DNA of 52,516 bases, from positions 1 to 52,516 of the forward strand of contig JAEELH010000189.1 in NCBI GenBank assembly GCA_016288825.1, written 5' to 3'. The notes beneath the pieces were generated by a model, which was given only the letters and a program-made list of their open reading frames with translations, ran no database searches and was not told where the DNA came from. Numbering within the stretch: the first letter of the stretch is position 1; every line of letters starts with the position of its first letter. This document shows, one piece after another, positions 33,914 through 42,444 of this stretch. Both the position numbers and the translations under genes were made by a program. This DNA comes from Lachnospiraceae bacterium (GTDB taxonomy: Bacteria > Bacillota > Clostridia > Lachnospirales > Lachnospiraceae).

Positions 33914-35902
33914 ATGAAAAGGAGAAATTGTATTTCATTGGTACTGGCCTTTGTACTTATTTTTTCGCTGGTACCCCATTATGATCTTAAGGCTGCCGAG
34001 GTCCACTATATTGCCATAGCGTCTGACAGGCACAGTAATTCCGAGGCTATTGGCAATGCCATGTCCGGGATGACGAAGAAAGTAGAATATGTAAGTATAA
34101 TCGGAGATTTTGTAGGGGACAGCAAGGAAAAGGCCCCTGAAGGTTCCTCTTCGGACATCTACAATGAGATCATTGGAGCCGGATTTGACGGTGTTGATTC
34201 AAAAGATGACATGTCGCTCATCTGGGCCGATCATGATAAAAACGTGGAGGATGATGCAGATATCATCTATGGTGATGATGGGTCCGGTTCCGGACTTATA
34301 TATACCGGGATCAATTCCGATGGGACAGTGGCATATTATATTTACAGCATTGCATTCAACGACATGAAAAAAGAATCAAATGCAAAAGCCGCTTCCAAAA
34401 AGTTCATGAAATGGATCGATACTATCGGGGATAACACCATACCAGTCTTTGTTTTCTGCCACATGCCCATTCATTATGCAAGAAAAGATAATAAAGGAGG
34501 AGCGATCTGGAGCCAGGCGCTTAATTATGCGGCTACAGGCGCAAAGACCACGGAAGGTGGAAAGACGGTCATCCGCAATGTCATCTATGCTTATGGACAT
34601 AATCATACGACTGAGTCCAAAAGCGGAAAGAACAGCGGAGAGTTTTATGTTCCCTGTGGGACACAGATGGAGATTGGCGCAGATGAGGGTGTTTGGTCCT
34701 ATGTATATTATACCTATGTGACAGCAGGTTATCTGAACCAGAACGGCACAGCAAGCCTTCTTGCGGTTACGCCTACCAAGATAAAGATTACAAAATATGA
34801 TGACGGAGAAGTGTCGGATAAGCTATATGACTCTGAGAGTAAAAAGAGCGGAGCCTTTGCCAAAAAGTTTTCCACAAAGGGGACAAATACCATAAAGCGT
34901 GTGGCGGCTTCTTCCGGCAATAAAAAGGTTATGGCGCCGCTGGGCAATGAGTGGAGTTATGATTCAGATGCTGCAAAGAGCCTTAGAAGATATGTGATGA
35001 GAGTCACAAATCCGGCCGACAAGGCAGATTTTATCCCGAAAAAGGATCGTATCGCAGTATTTGATATGGATGGAACCTTAACCTGTGAGACTTATTACAC
35101 ATACTACGATACTATGATGTTCATCGAGTATTGTCTGAAGGATCATCCGGAGAAGGTATCTGCTGAACTTAAAAAGGAGGCAGAGTCCATAAAACCGGGT
35201 TACACGGCAGGAGAGGCTCTTGCGAGAAACTTTGCCAAGGCCTACGCCGGCATGACTGTTCAGGAACTTTTTGACTATGCAGTTTCATTTGGACAGAAGT
35301 ACACCGCAAGCTTCAACAATATGCGCTACATTGACGGATTCTATCTTCCCATGGTAGAGTTGGTGAAGTACCTTTATGACAACGGATTTACCATCTATGT
35401 TGTCAGCGGTACCGAGCGCACCACCACAAGGGCTATAGTAGCGAATTCGCCCATCAGTGAATATGTGACGCCTGAGCACGTTATAGGAACAGAGTTTGAA
35501 GTCAAGGTAAAAGGCAATGAGAATACCGCTTCAAATATGGATTTTAAATACGCAGATGGTGATGAGCTTGTATTCACAGGCGGATTTATCCAGAAGAACC
35601 TCAATGCCAATAAGTCCATTTATATTGAGCGGGAGATCGGAATGCGGCCTGTGCTTGCTTTTGGCAACAGCGGAAGCGACACAAGTATGATGAACTACAC
35701 TATAGACAAGAGAAATGCCTATCATACCGGTGCGTATATGATAGTTGCGGATGATGATGTAAGGGAGTGGGGCACGGCAGATTTTGCCTCAAAATCCGAA
35801 GGTTATAGGTCAGCAGGCTATGTTCCTGTTTCCATGAAAAATGAATTTAAGAACATCTATGCCGGAACCATAACCAAAGCAGAAGTTCAGTACGCTAAAT
35901 AA
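33914..35902 (+). CDS. Secreted metallophosphoesterase-HAD phosphatase fusion
   Basis: The start at 33914 is chosen, with a GG-rich purine site upstream; an alternative ATG at 33896 overlaps the esterase stop. A signal peptide (about 1-27, ending LKAAE) is followed by a calcineurin-like metallophosphoesterase half (about 30-330), in which ASDRHSN replaces the usual DxH motif and GDFV, HMPIH and YGHNHT follow in order. The second half (about 370-660) is a haloacid dehalogenase phosphatase with nucleophile Asp384 and Asp386 (VFDMDGTLT), a VSGTERTTT motif II, and GNSGSD as motif IV. A DxH-to-DRH change may lower metal binding in the first half. Two phosphatase folds in one exported polypeptide suggest phosphate scavenging or sequential dephosphorylation. 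Confidence 0.85.
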   Translation: MKRRNCISLVLAFVLIFSLVPHYDLKAAEVHYIAIASDRHSNSEAIGNAMSGMTKKVEYVSIIGDFVGDSKEKAPEGSSSDIYNEIIGAGFDGVDSKDDMSLIWADHDKNVEDDADIIYGDDGSGSGLIYTGINSDGTVAYYIYSIAFNDMKKESNAKAASKKFMKWIDTIGDNTIPVFVFCHMPIHYARKDNKGGAIWSQALNYAATGAKTTEGGKTVIRNVIYAYGHNHTTESKSGKNSGEFYVPCGTQMEIGADEGVWSYVYYTYVTAGYLNQNGTASLLAVTPTKIKITKYDDGEVSDKLYDSESKKSGAFAKKFSTKGTNTIKRVAASSGNKKVMAPLGNEWSYDSDAAKSLRRYVMRVTNPADKADFIPKKDRIAVFDMDGTLTCETYYTYYDTMMFIEYCLKDHPEKVSAELKKEAESIKPGYTAGEALARNFAKAYAGMTVQELFDYAVSFGQKYTASFNNMRYIDGFYLPMVELVKYLYDNGFTIYVVSGTERTTTRAIVANSPISEYVTPEHVIGTEFEVKVKGNENTASNMDFKYADGDELVFTGGFIQKNLNANKSIYIEREIGMRPVLAFGNSGSDTSMMNYTIDKRNAYHTGAYMIVADDDVREWGTADFASKSEGYRSAGYVPVSMKNEFKNIYAGTITKAEVQYAK

Positions 35903-35918
35903 AAATGCGGGCAGGATT

Positions 35919-36392
35919 ATGAAAAAAGAAGAAAAAACCAATGTAATGAGGATCCTTGACGGAAAAAAGATCCCTTACGAGAGACATAGTTATGATCCCG
36001 ACCCGTCTATGAGCGGTGAGGAGATAGCCGGTATTCTGGGAGAGGATCCAAAGAAGGTATTTAAGACCCTGGTGACCCGCGGCAAGAGCGGAGCCTATTA
36101 TGTCTTCGTGGTTCCCGTCGAGGCAGAGCTTGATCTTAAAAAGGCTGCGGGGGCAGCCGGAGAAAAGTCAGTTGCCATGATAAAGCAAAAGGAACTTTTG
36201 CCCCTGACCGGCTATGTGCATGGAGGCTGTTCGCCCATAGGTATGAAAAAGCAGTTTCCGACTTTTATCCATGAGACGGCAGAGCAGCAGGAGCGGATAT
36301 TTGTGAGTGCGGGCAAGGTGGGATTTCAGATAGAGATAGCACCCGGGGACCTTATCAGTGTGGCAGGATGCGCTGCGGCGGATCTGGTATAA
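35919..36392 (+). CDS. ybaK: Cys-tRNA(Pro)/Cys-tRNA(Cys) deacylase YbaK family
   Basis: A 157-residue trans-editing protein is of the YbaK/EbsC class, which removes misacylated Cys from tRNA(Pro). Motifs are KVFKTLVTR (catalytic Lys), VVPVEAELDLKKAA, and GYVHGGCSPIGMKK. The length and motif order are as in the family. It lies 16 bases after the phosphatase fusion gene and 15 before deoC, in a continuous run. Confidence 0.92.
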   Translation: MKKEEKTNVMRILDGKKIPYERHSYDPDPSMSGEEIAGILGEDPKKVFKTLVTRGKSGAYYVFVVPVEAELDLKKAAGAAGEKSVAMIKQKELLPLTGYVHGGCSPIGMKKQFPTFIHETAEQQERIFVSAGKVGFQIEIAPGDLISVAGCAAADLV

Positions 36393-36407
36393 ACAAGGGG
36401 GTAGGAC

Positions 36408-37055
36408 ATGGAGATAAAAGAGATCCTTTCAAAATGCGATCATACACTGCTTAAGCAGACTGCGACATGGCAGGATATAAAGGCCGTTTGTGAGGATGCG
36501 GTAAAGTATAAGACGGCATCGGTTTGCATACCGCCAAGCTTTGTTTCAAAAGTAAGGGAGGAGTTTCCGAAGCTTCGTATCACAACGGTCATCGGATTTC
36601 CCAATGGCTACTCTGTCCCTGCCATTAAGGCATATGAAGCAGAGGTGGCGGTAGACGAGGGAGCCGATGAGATTGATATGGTGTCCAATATCGGACTTAT
36701 AAAAGAAGGACGTTTTGATCTTGTGCAAAAGGAGATCGAGGATGTTCGCCGTGCCTGTGAGGGCAGGATCCTTAAGGTGATAATCGAGACCTGTCTGCTT
36801 ACGGACGAGGAAAAGATAAAGATGTGCAAGGTCGTAACGGATGCCGGTGCCGACTTTATAAAGACGTCTACAGGCTTTTCCGCCGGAGGAGCTACGCTGG
36901 AAGACGTAAAACTTCTTGCCGAGCACGTAGGAGAGGGCGTATCCGTTAAGGCGGCCGGCGGGATTGCTACTCTGGAGGATGCAGAGGCATTCATCAATGC
37001 CGGTGCAGACAGGCTAGGAACCAGCAGAGTGGTAGAAGCAGTTAAAAAAGCTTAA
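36408..37055 (+). CDS. deoC: Deoxyribose-phosphate aldolase
   Basis: The enzyme splits 2-deoxyribose-5-phosphate into glyceraldehyde-3-phosphate and acetaldehyde, in deoxynucleoside breakdown. The TIM barrel shows DHTLLKQTAT, VIGFPNGY, GADEIDMV, KVIIETCLL, and the Schiff-base Lys in ADFIKTSTGF; VKAAGGI supplies the second Lys and phosphate loop. At 215 residues it is full-length. No other deo gene is adjacent, so control with the neighbours is unclear. Confidence 0.95.
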   Translation: MEIKEILSKCDHTLLKQTATWQDIKAVCEDAVKYKTASVCIPPSFVSKVREEFPKLRITTVIGFPNGYSVPAIKAYEAEVAVDEGADEIDMVSNIGLIKEGRFDLVQKEIEDVRRACEGRILKVIIETCLLTDEEKIKMCKVVTDAGADFIKTSTGFSAGGATLEDVKLLAEHVGEGVSVKAAGGIATLEDAEAFINAGADRLGTSRVVEAVKKA

Positions 37056-37072
37056 GAAAGGTGATCCAAACA

Positions 37073-37660
37073 ATGGATAAAAAAGCTATATCAACAGAGT
37101 TTCTAAAGTCGGTTTACGCAGGACTTGCAATAGCCATGGGAGGAGTAGTCTTCCTTTCCTGTGAGAACAAGGTAGTCGGGAGTTTCCTTTTTTCTTTGGG
37201 CCTTATATCGGTTCTGGTTTTCGGTTTTAACCTCTATACCGGTAAGGTCTGCAATACCGATTATCTGAAAAAGCCGGGCAGCCTTCTGCTTATATGGGTG
37301 GGCAACTTCGTCGGAGCTATGGTTCCGGTGATCCTTACTTTTTCAAAACTCTCGGAGGTGGCGGTAGCCTCGGCGGCAAACCGCCTGTCAAAGCCTTTGC
37401 ACCTGGCCTTTCTGGACGGGATATTCTGTGGATTTTGTATTGCCGTTGCGGTTAAGGGATATGCAAAAGCAGAGGGCGTTGGAAAGTACCTTATGGTGGT
37501 GCTTGGAGTTATGATGTTTATCCTTTGCGGGGCGGAGCACTGCGTTGCGGATATGTTCTATCTTGTGGTAGGTCAGGGGGAAGTGGCAAAGACAGCCCTT
37601 TTCCTTCTGGTCGTTACTGCGGGTAATACCGTTGGTGGCGCGCTTTTATCAAAGATCTGA
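37073..37660 (+). CDS. Formate/nitrite transporter family protein, short
   Basis: The start at 37073 is chosen because AAAGGTGAT lies upstream. About 195 residues form six hydrophobic segments. The FNT signature appears as AGLAIAMGG in the first half and as GAEHCVADMFY in the second. It is shorter than the typical 250-280 residues, with minimal termini. It may move formate, nitrite, hydrosulfide or another small anion. Spacing to its neighbours is 17 and 9 bases. Confidence 0.85.
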   Translation: MDKKAISTEFLKSVYAGLAIAMGGVVFLSCENKVVGSFLFSLGLISVLVFGFNLYTGKVCNTDYLKKPGSLLLIWVGNFVGAMVPVILTFSKLSEVAVASAANRLSKPLHLAFLDGIFCGFCIAVAVKGYAKAEGVGKYLMVVLGVMMFILCGAEHCVADMFYLVVGQGEVAKTALFLLVVTAGNTVGGALLSKI

Positions 37661-37669
37661 GGTAGAGAT

Positions 37670-38230
37670 ATGATCCTTAAAGAACTGGAACCGGATCAGA
37701 TCGAGACGCTGTATAAGCAGCGGATGATCATAGACTTTCCAAAGGATGAGCTTAAGCCCCTCAAGATGATCCTTGAGGCACGCGGGCGCGGGATATATGA
37801 GTGCCTTGGCGTATTTGAGGATGATGAGCTTATAGGCTATTCCTTTTTTGAAAAGGCGGAAGGGAACTATCTGCTTGATTATCTTGCGGTATTCCCGGAA
37901 AAAAGAAACGGTGGAATAGGAAGCCGGGTGCTGGGGCTTTTGGAAGAGCACTTTGCGGAGGCCGACCTTGTTATCGGCGAGGTGGAGGATCCCGAGAGGG
38001 CGGAAAATGATGCCGACAGACAGCTTCAGGCAAGACGTCTTGGGTTTTATCTTAGGAACGGATGCCGGGATACGGGACTTAGGGTGGAATGCTTCGGCGT
38101 ACCTTTTGTGATCCTTGCTAGCGGAAAGGGTGAATGTCCGGATCCGGACTCAATCTGGGAGATATATCGCAGACTGTACGGCCAGGTGCTTTCCGATGAA
38201 GTTGTGGAAAGAAAACTAAAGAGACTGTAG
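37670..38230 (+). CDS. GNAT acetyltransferase
   Basis: A 186-residue GNAT protein has DYLAVFPEKRNGGIGSRVL, the motif A strand plus the RNGGIG acetyl-CoA loop. Downstream DRQLQARRLGFYLRNGCRD is motif B. An acidic N-terminal region precedes it. The substrate is unknown. It lies in the close plus-strand run after the FNT gene. Confidence 0.9.
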   Translation: MILKELEPDQIETLYKQRMIIDFPKDELKPLKMILEARGRGIYECLGVFEDDELIGYSFFEKAEGNYLLDYLAVFPEKRNGGIGSRVLGLLEEHFAEADLVIGEVEDPERAENDADRQLQARRLGFYLRNGCRDTGLRVECFGVPFVILASGKGECPDPDSIWEIYRRLYGQVLSDEVVERKLKRL

Positions 38231-38243
38231 GGAGAGCAGGATT

Positions 38244-39029
38244 ATGAGACTTTTATTTTTTAGGCACGGCGATCCTGATTATGAGGCAGATTCTCTTACT
38301 GAAAAAGGGAAAAAAGAGGCAGCCCTTCTTGCCGAGACGGTGCAGGGGTTTAACATTGATGACGTATATGTGTCACCTCTTGGCAGGGCAGCAGATACGG
38401 CAGAGTATTCTCTCAAAAAACTTGGAAAAGAGGCTGTTACGTGTCAGTGGCTTATGGAGTTTCCGGCTCAGTTTGATCCGGAGCTTGCTGATGATAAAAC
38501 AAGGCGGGCGTACTGCAATGAGCTTTCTATAGACGAAAAGACCGGAAAATTCAATAAAAGGATCGTATGGGATGTCATGCCTTCCTATTATATGGACCAT
38601 CAGGAACTTTTTGACGTAAATGCCTGGAGAGAGTCGGAGCTGGTAAGATGTACTGATATGCCAAAGCTCTATGAGGAGGTTACGACCTCGTTTGATAAGC
38701 TGATGGCAGAGTACGGATATGACAGAAGAGGCAGGATCTATGATGTAAGAAAAAGCAGCGATAAAGTCATTGCGTTTTTCTGCCACTTTGGTATCACTTC
38801 CATACTTTTGTCCTACATATGGAACGTATCCCCTTTCGTTACCCTTCAGAATCTTGCAATGGCACCTACGTCGGTAACAGAGCTTGTTACTGAGGAAAGG
38901 GAAAAAGGCATCGCTATTTTTAGGACTCTGCGTACGGGGGATATCACCCATCTTACTATGGGTGATGAGCAGCCTTCATTTTCAGCCCGATTTTGCGAGC
39001 GGTTTGAAAACGAAGATGAAAGGCACTGA
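38244..39029 (+). CDS. Histidine phosphatase superfamily protein
   Basis: It begins with the RHGD catalytic motif (FFRHGDPDYE) and has YVSPLGRAADTAEYS as the second phosphate-binding segment. CHFGITSILL near residue 180 provides the second catalytic His. It hydrolyses an unknown phosphate ester in the cytoplasm. At 261 residues it is longer than a typical phosphoglycerate mutase-like enzyme, with extra helices in the middle (about 90-160). A weak hairpin lies after the stop. Confidence 0.87.
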   Translation: MRLLFFRHGDPDYEADSLTEKGKKEAALLAETVQGFNIDDVYVSPLGRAADTAEYSLKKLGKEAVTCQWLMEFPAQFDPELADDKTRRAYCNELSIDEKTGKFNKRIVWDVMPSYYMDHQELFDVNAWRESELVRCTDMPKLYEEVTTSFDKLMAEYGYDRRGRIYDVRKSSDKVIAFFCHFGITSILLSYIWNVSPFVTLQNLAMAPTSVTELVTEEREKGIAIFRTLRTGDITHLTMGDEQPSFSARFCERFENEDERH

Positions 39030-39090
39030 CAGAAAATAAGAGCTTTTGGCTCTCGTTTATATTTAATATTTAAAGGAGGAGATATACGAT

Positions 39091-39819
39091 ATGTTGGCAC
39101 TGGCTATTATACCCGGCATTATCCTGTTTGTGATCGTATGGAAGTTCGATACGATCGAAAAGGAGCCGCCGCAGCTTCTTGCAAAGCTGTTTGTTTGCGG
39201 AGCCCTTACTCTGATAACGGCAGTTCTTGCCGGATTTTGGGGTGGACGGCTTTTGCATTTTCTTATTAGGGACCGCGGCTCCATCGTCTTTTTATTTATC
39301 AACTGTTTCATCCTTACAGGACTGGTTGAAGAGGGCGGTAAGTATATAGTGATAAGGCTTTTGACATGGAAGGATCGGGCCTTTAACTACACCTTTGACG
39401 GCGTTGTTTATGCGGTAACAGCATCCATTGGTTTTGCAGTGGCTGAAAATGTTATGTATGTCATAAGGGACGGATCAAACCCCTTTAGAGTCCTGTTTTC
39501 TGTGCCGGGTCATGTTTTAACGGCTGTTTTCATGGGTTATTTCTATGGCCTTTCCCGCTACGAGGAGGGCGTTGGTGAACCGGAAAATGTAAGGCGACAT
39601 ACGGCAGAAGCCATCATTTTCCCGGCTCTTATGAACGGATTATATGTGATCTGCCTTAGCACAAAAAGACCGGTATATATCGTGATCTTTGCAGTTTTAG
39701 AGATCTTCCTTTTTGTGGTAGCAGCCAGGAATTTTATCAGGCTTTCAAAGAACGATACGCTTATCCCCGGAATGGAGTATACGGTAGCGGAAGGAGGATC
39801 TGATGAGAGTAAAATGTGA
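39091..39819 (+). CDS. PrsW-like membrane protease, second copy
   Basis: A 242-residue polytopic protein is paralogous to that at 31462, with FNYTFDGVVYAV, LVEEGGKYIV (Glu80, Glu81), GFAVAENVMYV and SVPGHVLTAVF (His141). It should cleave a membrane anti-sigma factor. It is directly upstream of, and overlaps by 17 bases, the zinc-ribbon membrane protein gene, and is followed 0.9 kb later by an ECF sigma gene and a membrane protein that resembles an anti-sigma factor. AAAGGAGGAG lies before the start. Confidence 0.9.
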   Translation: MLALAIIPGIILFVIVWKFDTIEKEPPQLLAKLFVCGALTLITAVLAGFWGGRLLHFLIRDRGSIVFLFINCFILTGLVEEGGKYIVIRLLTWKDRAFNYTFDGVVYAVTASIGFAVAENVMYVIRDGSNPFRVLFSVPGHVLTAVFMGYFYGLSRYEEGVGEPENVRRHTAEAIIFPALMNGLYVICLSTKRPVYIVIFAVLEIFLFVVAARNFIRLSKNDTLIPGMEYTVAEGGSDESKM

Positions 39820-40657
39820 TTATTGCCGGCAGATGATAGATGAGGGCTTAAAGCAGTGCCCTCACTGCGGAGCCTCCATTTCTTCCGCAAATCGAGTATC
39901 CAGCGGTCAGCCCAAGACCATAGAGGAGCTGCAGCAGTGGTACAAGGATCATAATCTCCCTCCGGAAGAGGTTACCAGGTTTTTCATCGGCAAGGACTAT
40001 AAGGAGCCCAAGGCTTTCGGTATCTACAAGGCAGATAATGGCGACTTTGTAGTTTACAAGAACAAGGCTAATGGGGAGCGTGCCATCCGTTATCAGGGTG
40101 TTGATGAGGGGTATGCGGTAAATGAGCTTTATCAGCGCCTTAGGAGCGAGATCGCGGATCAGAAGGAACACAACGCAAAAAAAGGCGACGGGAAAAAAGG
40201 AGATGAAAAGTTTACCATCAGTGATTTCCTGTTCTTGATCTTCGGGATGCCTTTTGTCTGTCCTATATTTGGGCTGCCATGGCTTATTATCATTCTGATC
40301 GCAGGAGCTATCCTTGATAAAAGCCCGGCAAGCGGATACTACAACTATAACGGTACGGATTATTATTATCAGGGATCAACCTGGTATGAATATGATTCGG
40401 ATACGGATTCCTGGGGTTATGCTTCAAACAGCTCTGAGCTTAGTTCCATAATCAATGAGGATACTTATAGTGATTACGGTACCAGCGATCATTCCGGTCA
40501 GAAGTTTGAGGACAGTACCTGGTACGATACAGGAACTTCGGATGACAGTGATGACTGGGATTCGGACAGCTCCTGGAGTTCCTGGGATAGTGATTCCTCT
40601 TGGGACAGTGGATCTTCCTGGGATTCGGGCGGCAGCGACTGGGATTCCGATTGGTAA
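39803..40657 (+). CDS. Zinc-ribbon membrane protein with Trp/Ser/Asp-rich tail
   Basis: The start ATG 39803 has GGAGGATCTG before it and overlaps the end of the PrsW gene. Residues 5-25 are a zinc ribbon (CDYC and CPHC). A soluble domain (about 38-110) contains KAFGIYKADNGDFVVYKNK. A hydrophobic hairpin region (about 130-172) spans the membrane, and the last about 110 residues are Tyr/Asp/Ser/Trp-rich, ending in repeats of WDSDSSWDSG type. Translational coupling with PrsW suggests a joint role. The similar plan of the 8390 product hints at a family of zinc-ribbon membrane proteins in this replicon. Confidence 0.75.
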   Translation: MRVKCDYCRQMIDEGLKQCPHCGASISSANRVSSGQPKTIEELQQWYKDHNLPPEEVTRFFIGKDYKEPKAFGIYKADNGDFVVYKNKANGERAIRYQGVDEGYAVNELYQRLRSEIADQKEHNAKKGDGKKGDEKFTISDFLFLIFGMPFVCPIFGLPWLIIILIAGAILDKSPASGYYNYNGTDYYYQGSTWYEYDSDTDSWGYASNSSELSSIINEDTYSDYGTSDHSGQKFEDSTWYDTGTSDDSDDWDSDSSWSSWDSDSSWDSGSSWDSGGSDWDSDW

Positions 40658-40731
40658 AAAATAATAAAATAATAATAAAAAAATAATATTTTGATCTTTT
40701 AAACCTTTTTCCCTCCTCATGTGTATATAAA

Positions 40732-40748
40732 GTGAAAGGACCTTTCAC
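40732..40748 (+). promoter_or_regulatory. Perfect palindrome GTGAAAGG-A-CCTTTCAC before the sigma gene
   Basis: An inverted repeat with 8-base arms and a one-base centre lies 10 bases before the ATG of the ECF sigma gene. It overlaps the probable leader and may be an operator or a small RNA hairpin. Confidence 0.6.
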
Positions 40749-40758
40749 GGAGGAAGAT

Positions 40759-41241
40759 ATGCAACTTACATTACAACAGGCAATGGAGCTATTTGAACTC
40801 AGCGTTTTTCGGGCTTCGTTCTATATTTGCAAGAACAGGCAGGATGCAGAGGATATCTGTCAGGAGACTTTCCTTGAATATCACAGCACCAGAAAAAGCT
40901 TTGAGGATGAGGAGCATCTGAAGGCATGGCTGCTTCGGGTATCCATCAATAAGTCACTCAACCTGAGCAGGAGCTTTTGGCACAAGAACAGAGAGACTCT
41001 CGAGGATTTCGAAGAGGCACTGGAGCAGGCGCCGCCGGAGGATTCCGGATTACTTACAGCAGTCCTTGAGCTCCCGAAAAAATGCAGGGTGATCATCCAT
41101 CTGTTTTACTATGAAGATTACTCGGTAAAAGAGATATCACAGCTCCTTCGCGTTAGTGAAAATACGGTAAAAAGCCAGTTGCATAGAGGCCGGATGTTAC
41201 TTAAAGAAAAGCTGAAGGAGGGATGGAGCGATGACGAATAA
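40759..41241 (+). CDS. ECF-type sigma factor (sigma-70 family)
   Basis: The start at 40759 is chosen because GGAGGAAGAT lies just upstream. The 160-residue protein has a region 2 (ICKNRQDAEDICQETFLEY) and a region 4 with SVKEISQLLRVSENTVKSQL, the helix-turn-helix. Regions 1 and 3 are absent, typical of ECF sigmas. Its partner, the membrane protein that follows, overlaps by 11 bases. PrsW is 0.9 kb upstream. Its target genes are unknown; the palindrome before it suggests autoregulation. Confidence 0.9.
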   Translation: MQLTLQQAMELFELSVFRASFYICKNRQDAEDICQETFLEYHSTRKSFEDEEHLKAWLLRVSINKSLNLSRSFWHKNRETLEDFEEALEQAPPEDSGLLTAVLELPKKCRVIIHLFYYEDYSVKEISQLLRVSENTVKSQLHRGRMLLKEKLKEGWSDDE

Positions 41242-41848
41242 AGAAAGATACAAAAAAGCGGCAGAGATCATTGTACCTTCCGGCAGCAACGATTTTTTAC
41301 AAAACGTGGAGGGACGTACAATGAAGATGAGAAGTAAAAAGATAATAAAGACAGTTGCGGCAGCATTTGCGGCAGTGATCCTGATAGCGGCAACGGGTAC
41401 AGGCGTATACGCAGCAGATATCGGTGGGATCCAAAAGTCCGTAGGCATATGGCTTCATGGGGACGTAGCAGACGTTACGATAAAAGAGGTAGGCGACGGA
41501 CAGTTTGAGGTTACATATCCCGACGGCAGCGTTAGGGGCTGCGGCGGAATGGAAGAGGACGGCCACGGCGGTATGCGTGGTGTCAGCATGGAGAGCATGA
41601 TCGCACAGCTTCGCACATCTGTTGAGTGTGAGCAGGATGAGGATGGCCGTATCTGGATCTATATCAGGGATCATAAGATCGATGTTACAGATCAGATCGA
41701 TGAAAAGGGCTATGCTCAGGAAAAGGTAAAGGACGGATTTCTTGCGGACTATATCACGGTTATCTGGAGAGAGGATGGCAGCTGTGCCATATCTACCAGC
41801 CATAGCGGTTTTGATTCACCTGAGAAACTGATGCAAAACACCAGATAG
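41231..41848 (+). CDS. Membrane protein, anti-sigma-factor-like
   Basis: The 205-residue protein has a basic cytoplasmic N-terminus (1-37), a single transmembrane helix (about 38-58, AAAFAAVILIAATGTGVYAA) and an extracellular domain. Its start overlaps the sigma gene by 11 bases, which is typical of anti-sigma factors that bind the sigma with their N-terminus. The N-terminal sequence is not a recognised anti-sigma domain, and the extracellular domain (DITVIWREDGSCA type) has no clear homologue. The role is inferred from context. Confidence 0.7.
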   Translation: MTNKERYKKAAEIIVPSGSNDFLQNVEGRTMKMRSKKIIKTVAAAFAAVILIAATGTGVYAADIGGIQKSVGIWLHGDVADVTIKEVGDGQFEVTYPDGSVRGCGGMEEDGHGGMRGVSMESMIAQLRTSVECEQDEDGRIWIYIRDHKIDVTDQIDEKGYAQEKVKDGFLADYITVIWREDGSCAISTSHSGFDSPEKLMQNTR

Positions 41849-41869
41849 GATATTATAAAAATGTTAAAG

Positions 41870-41903
41870 AAACGCTTTCCGGGACTTTCGGGAAGCGTTT
41901 TGT
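41870..41903 (+). terminator. Rho-independent terminator
   Basis: An 8-bp stem (41870-41877 and 41893-41900) is followed by TTTTG. It ends the sigma/anti-sigma pair. Confidence 0.6.
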
Positions 41904-41957
41904 AGTGTTATAATGTCAAAGTCACGCGTAAACCCAATGAAAAGGGAGGAGTTATTT

Positions 41958-42401
41958 ATGAAAAAGAAGTTGATGGCAATGGCACTTGTAGTAGCAGTGA
42001 TGGTTGCAGCAGTACTGGGTGTTGCGGCAGTTCCGCAGAAGGCGCTTGCAGCTTCTAAAAAAGCATTTTATATTGGTTCTCTTTTGACAGAGGAAATGGA
42101 CGGTAGCGCGTGCATCACTTCCGTAAAGATCAAAGACGGAAAGCTTATACTTAAGGGAACCGTTACTAAAGCAAAGAGTCTTAAGGACTATGAGTCTGGA
42201 AACGGCACCCTTCTTAAGAGCAAGAAAAGGACATTTAAGATGACTAAAAATTGCACATTCTGGGGAAGTGGCGGAGAAGCAGGTCTCGAAAAGATTTCAA
42301 AGACTGAGCTTATGGATGCAGCAACGCAGTATACAGGACTGGGCTTGTTTATATATACAAATAAGTCGGGAAAAGTCTACAAGATGGTAATTGCATCATA
42401 A
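41958..42401 (+). CDS. Secreted small protein, 147 aa
   Basis: The start at 41958 is chosen because AAAGGGAGGAG lies upstream. The signal peptide (about 1-31, ending in KALAASKK) is followed by a beta-rich domain with two Lys-rich strands (VKIKDGKLILKGTV). TATAAT (within TGTTATAAT) is about 45 bases upstream. No family recognised. The last part overlaps the following lemA leader region. It may be a secreted adhesion or matrix protein, but this is open. Confidence 0.7.
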   Translation: MKKKLMAMALVVAVMVAAVLGVAAVPQKALAASKKAFYIGSLLTEEMDGSACITSVKIKDGKLILKGTVTKAKSLKDYESGNGTLLKSKKRTFKMTKNCTFWGSGGEAGLEKISKTELMDAATQYTGLGLFIYTNKSGKVYKMVIAS

Positions 42402-42444
42402 TTCAACTAAAGCGGAAAATAGCGGAGGAGAGTGTAAAAAAGAC

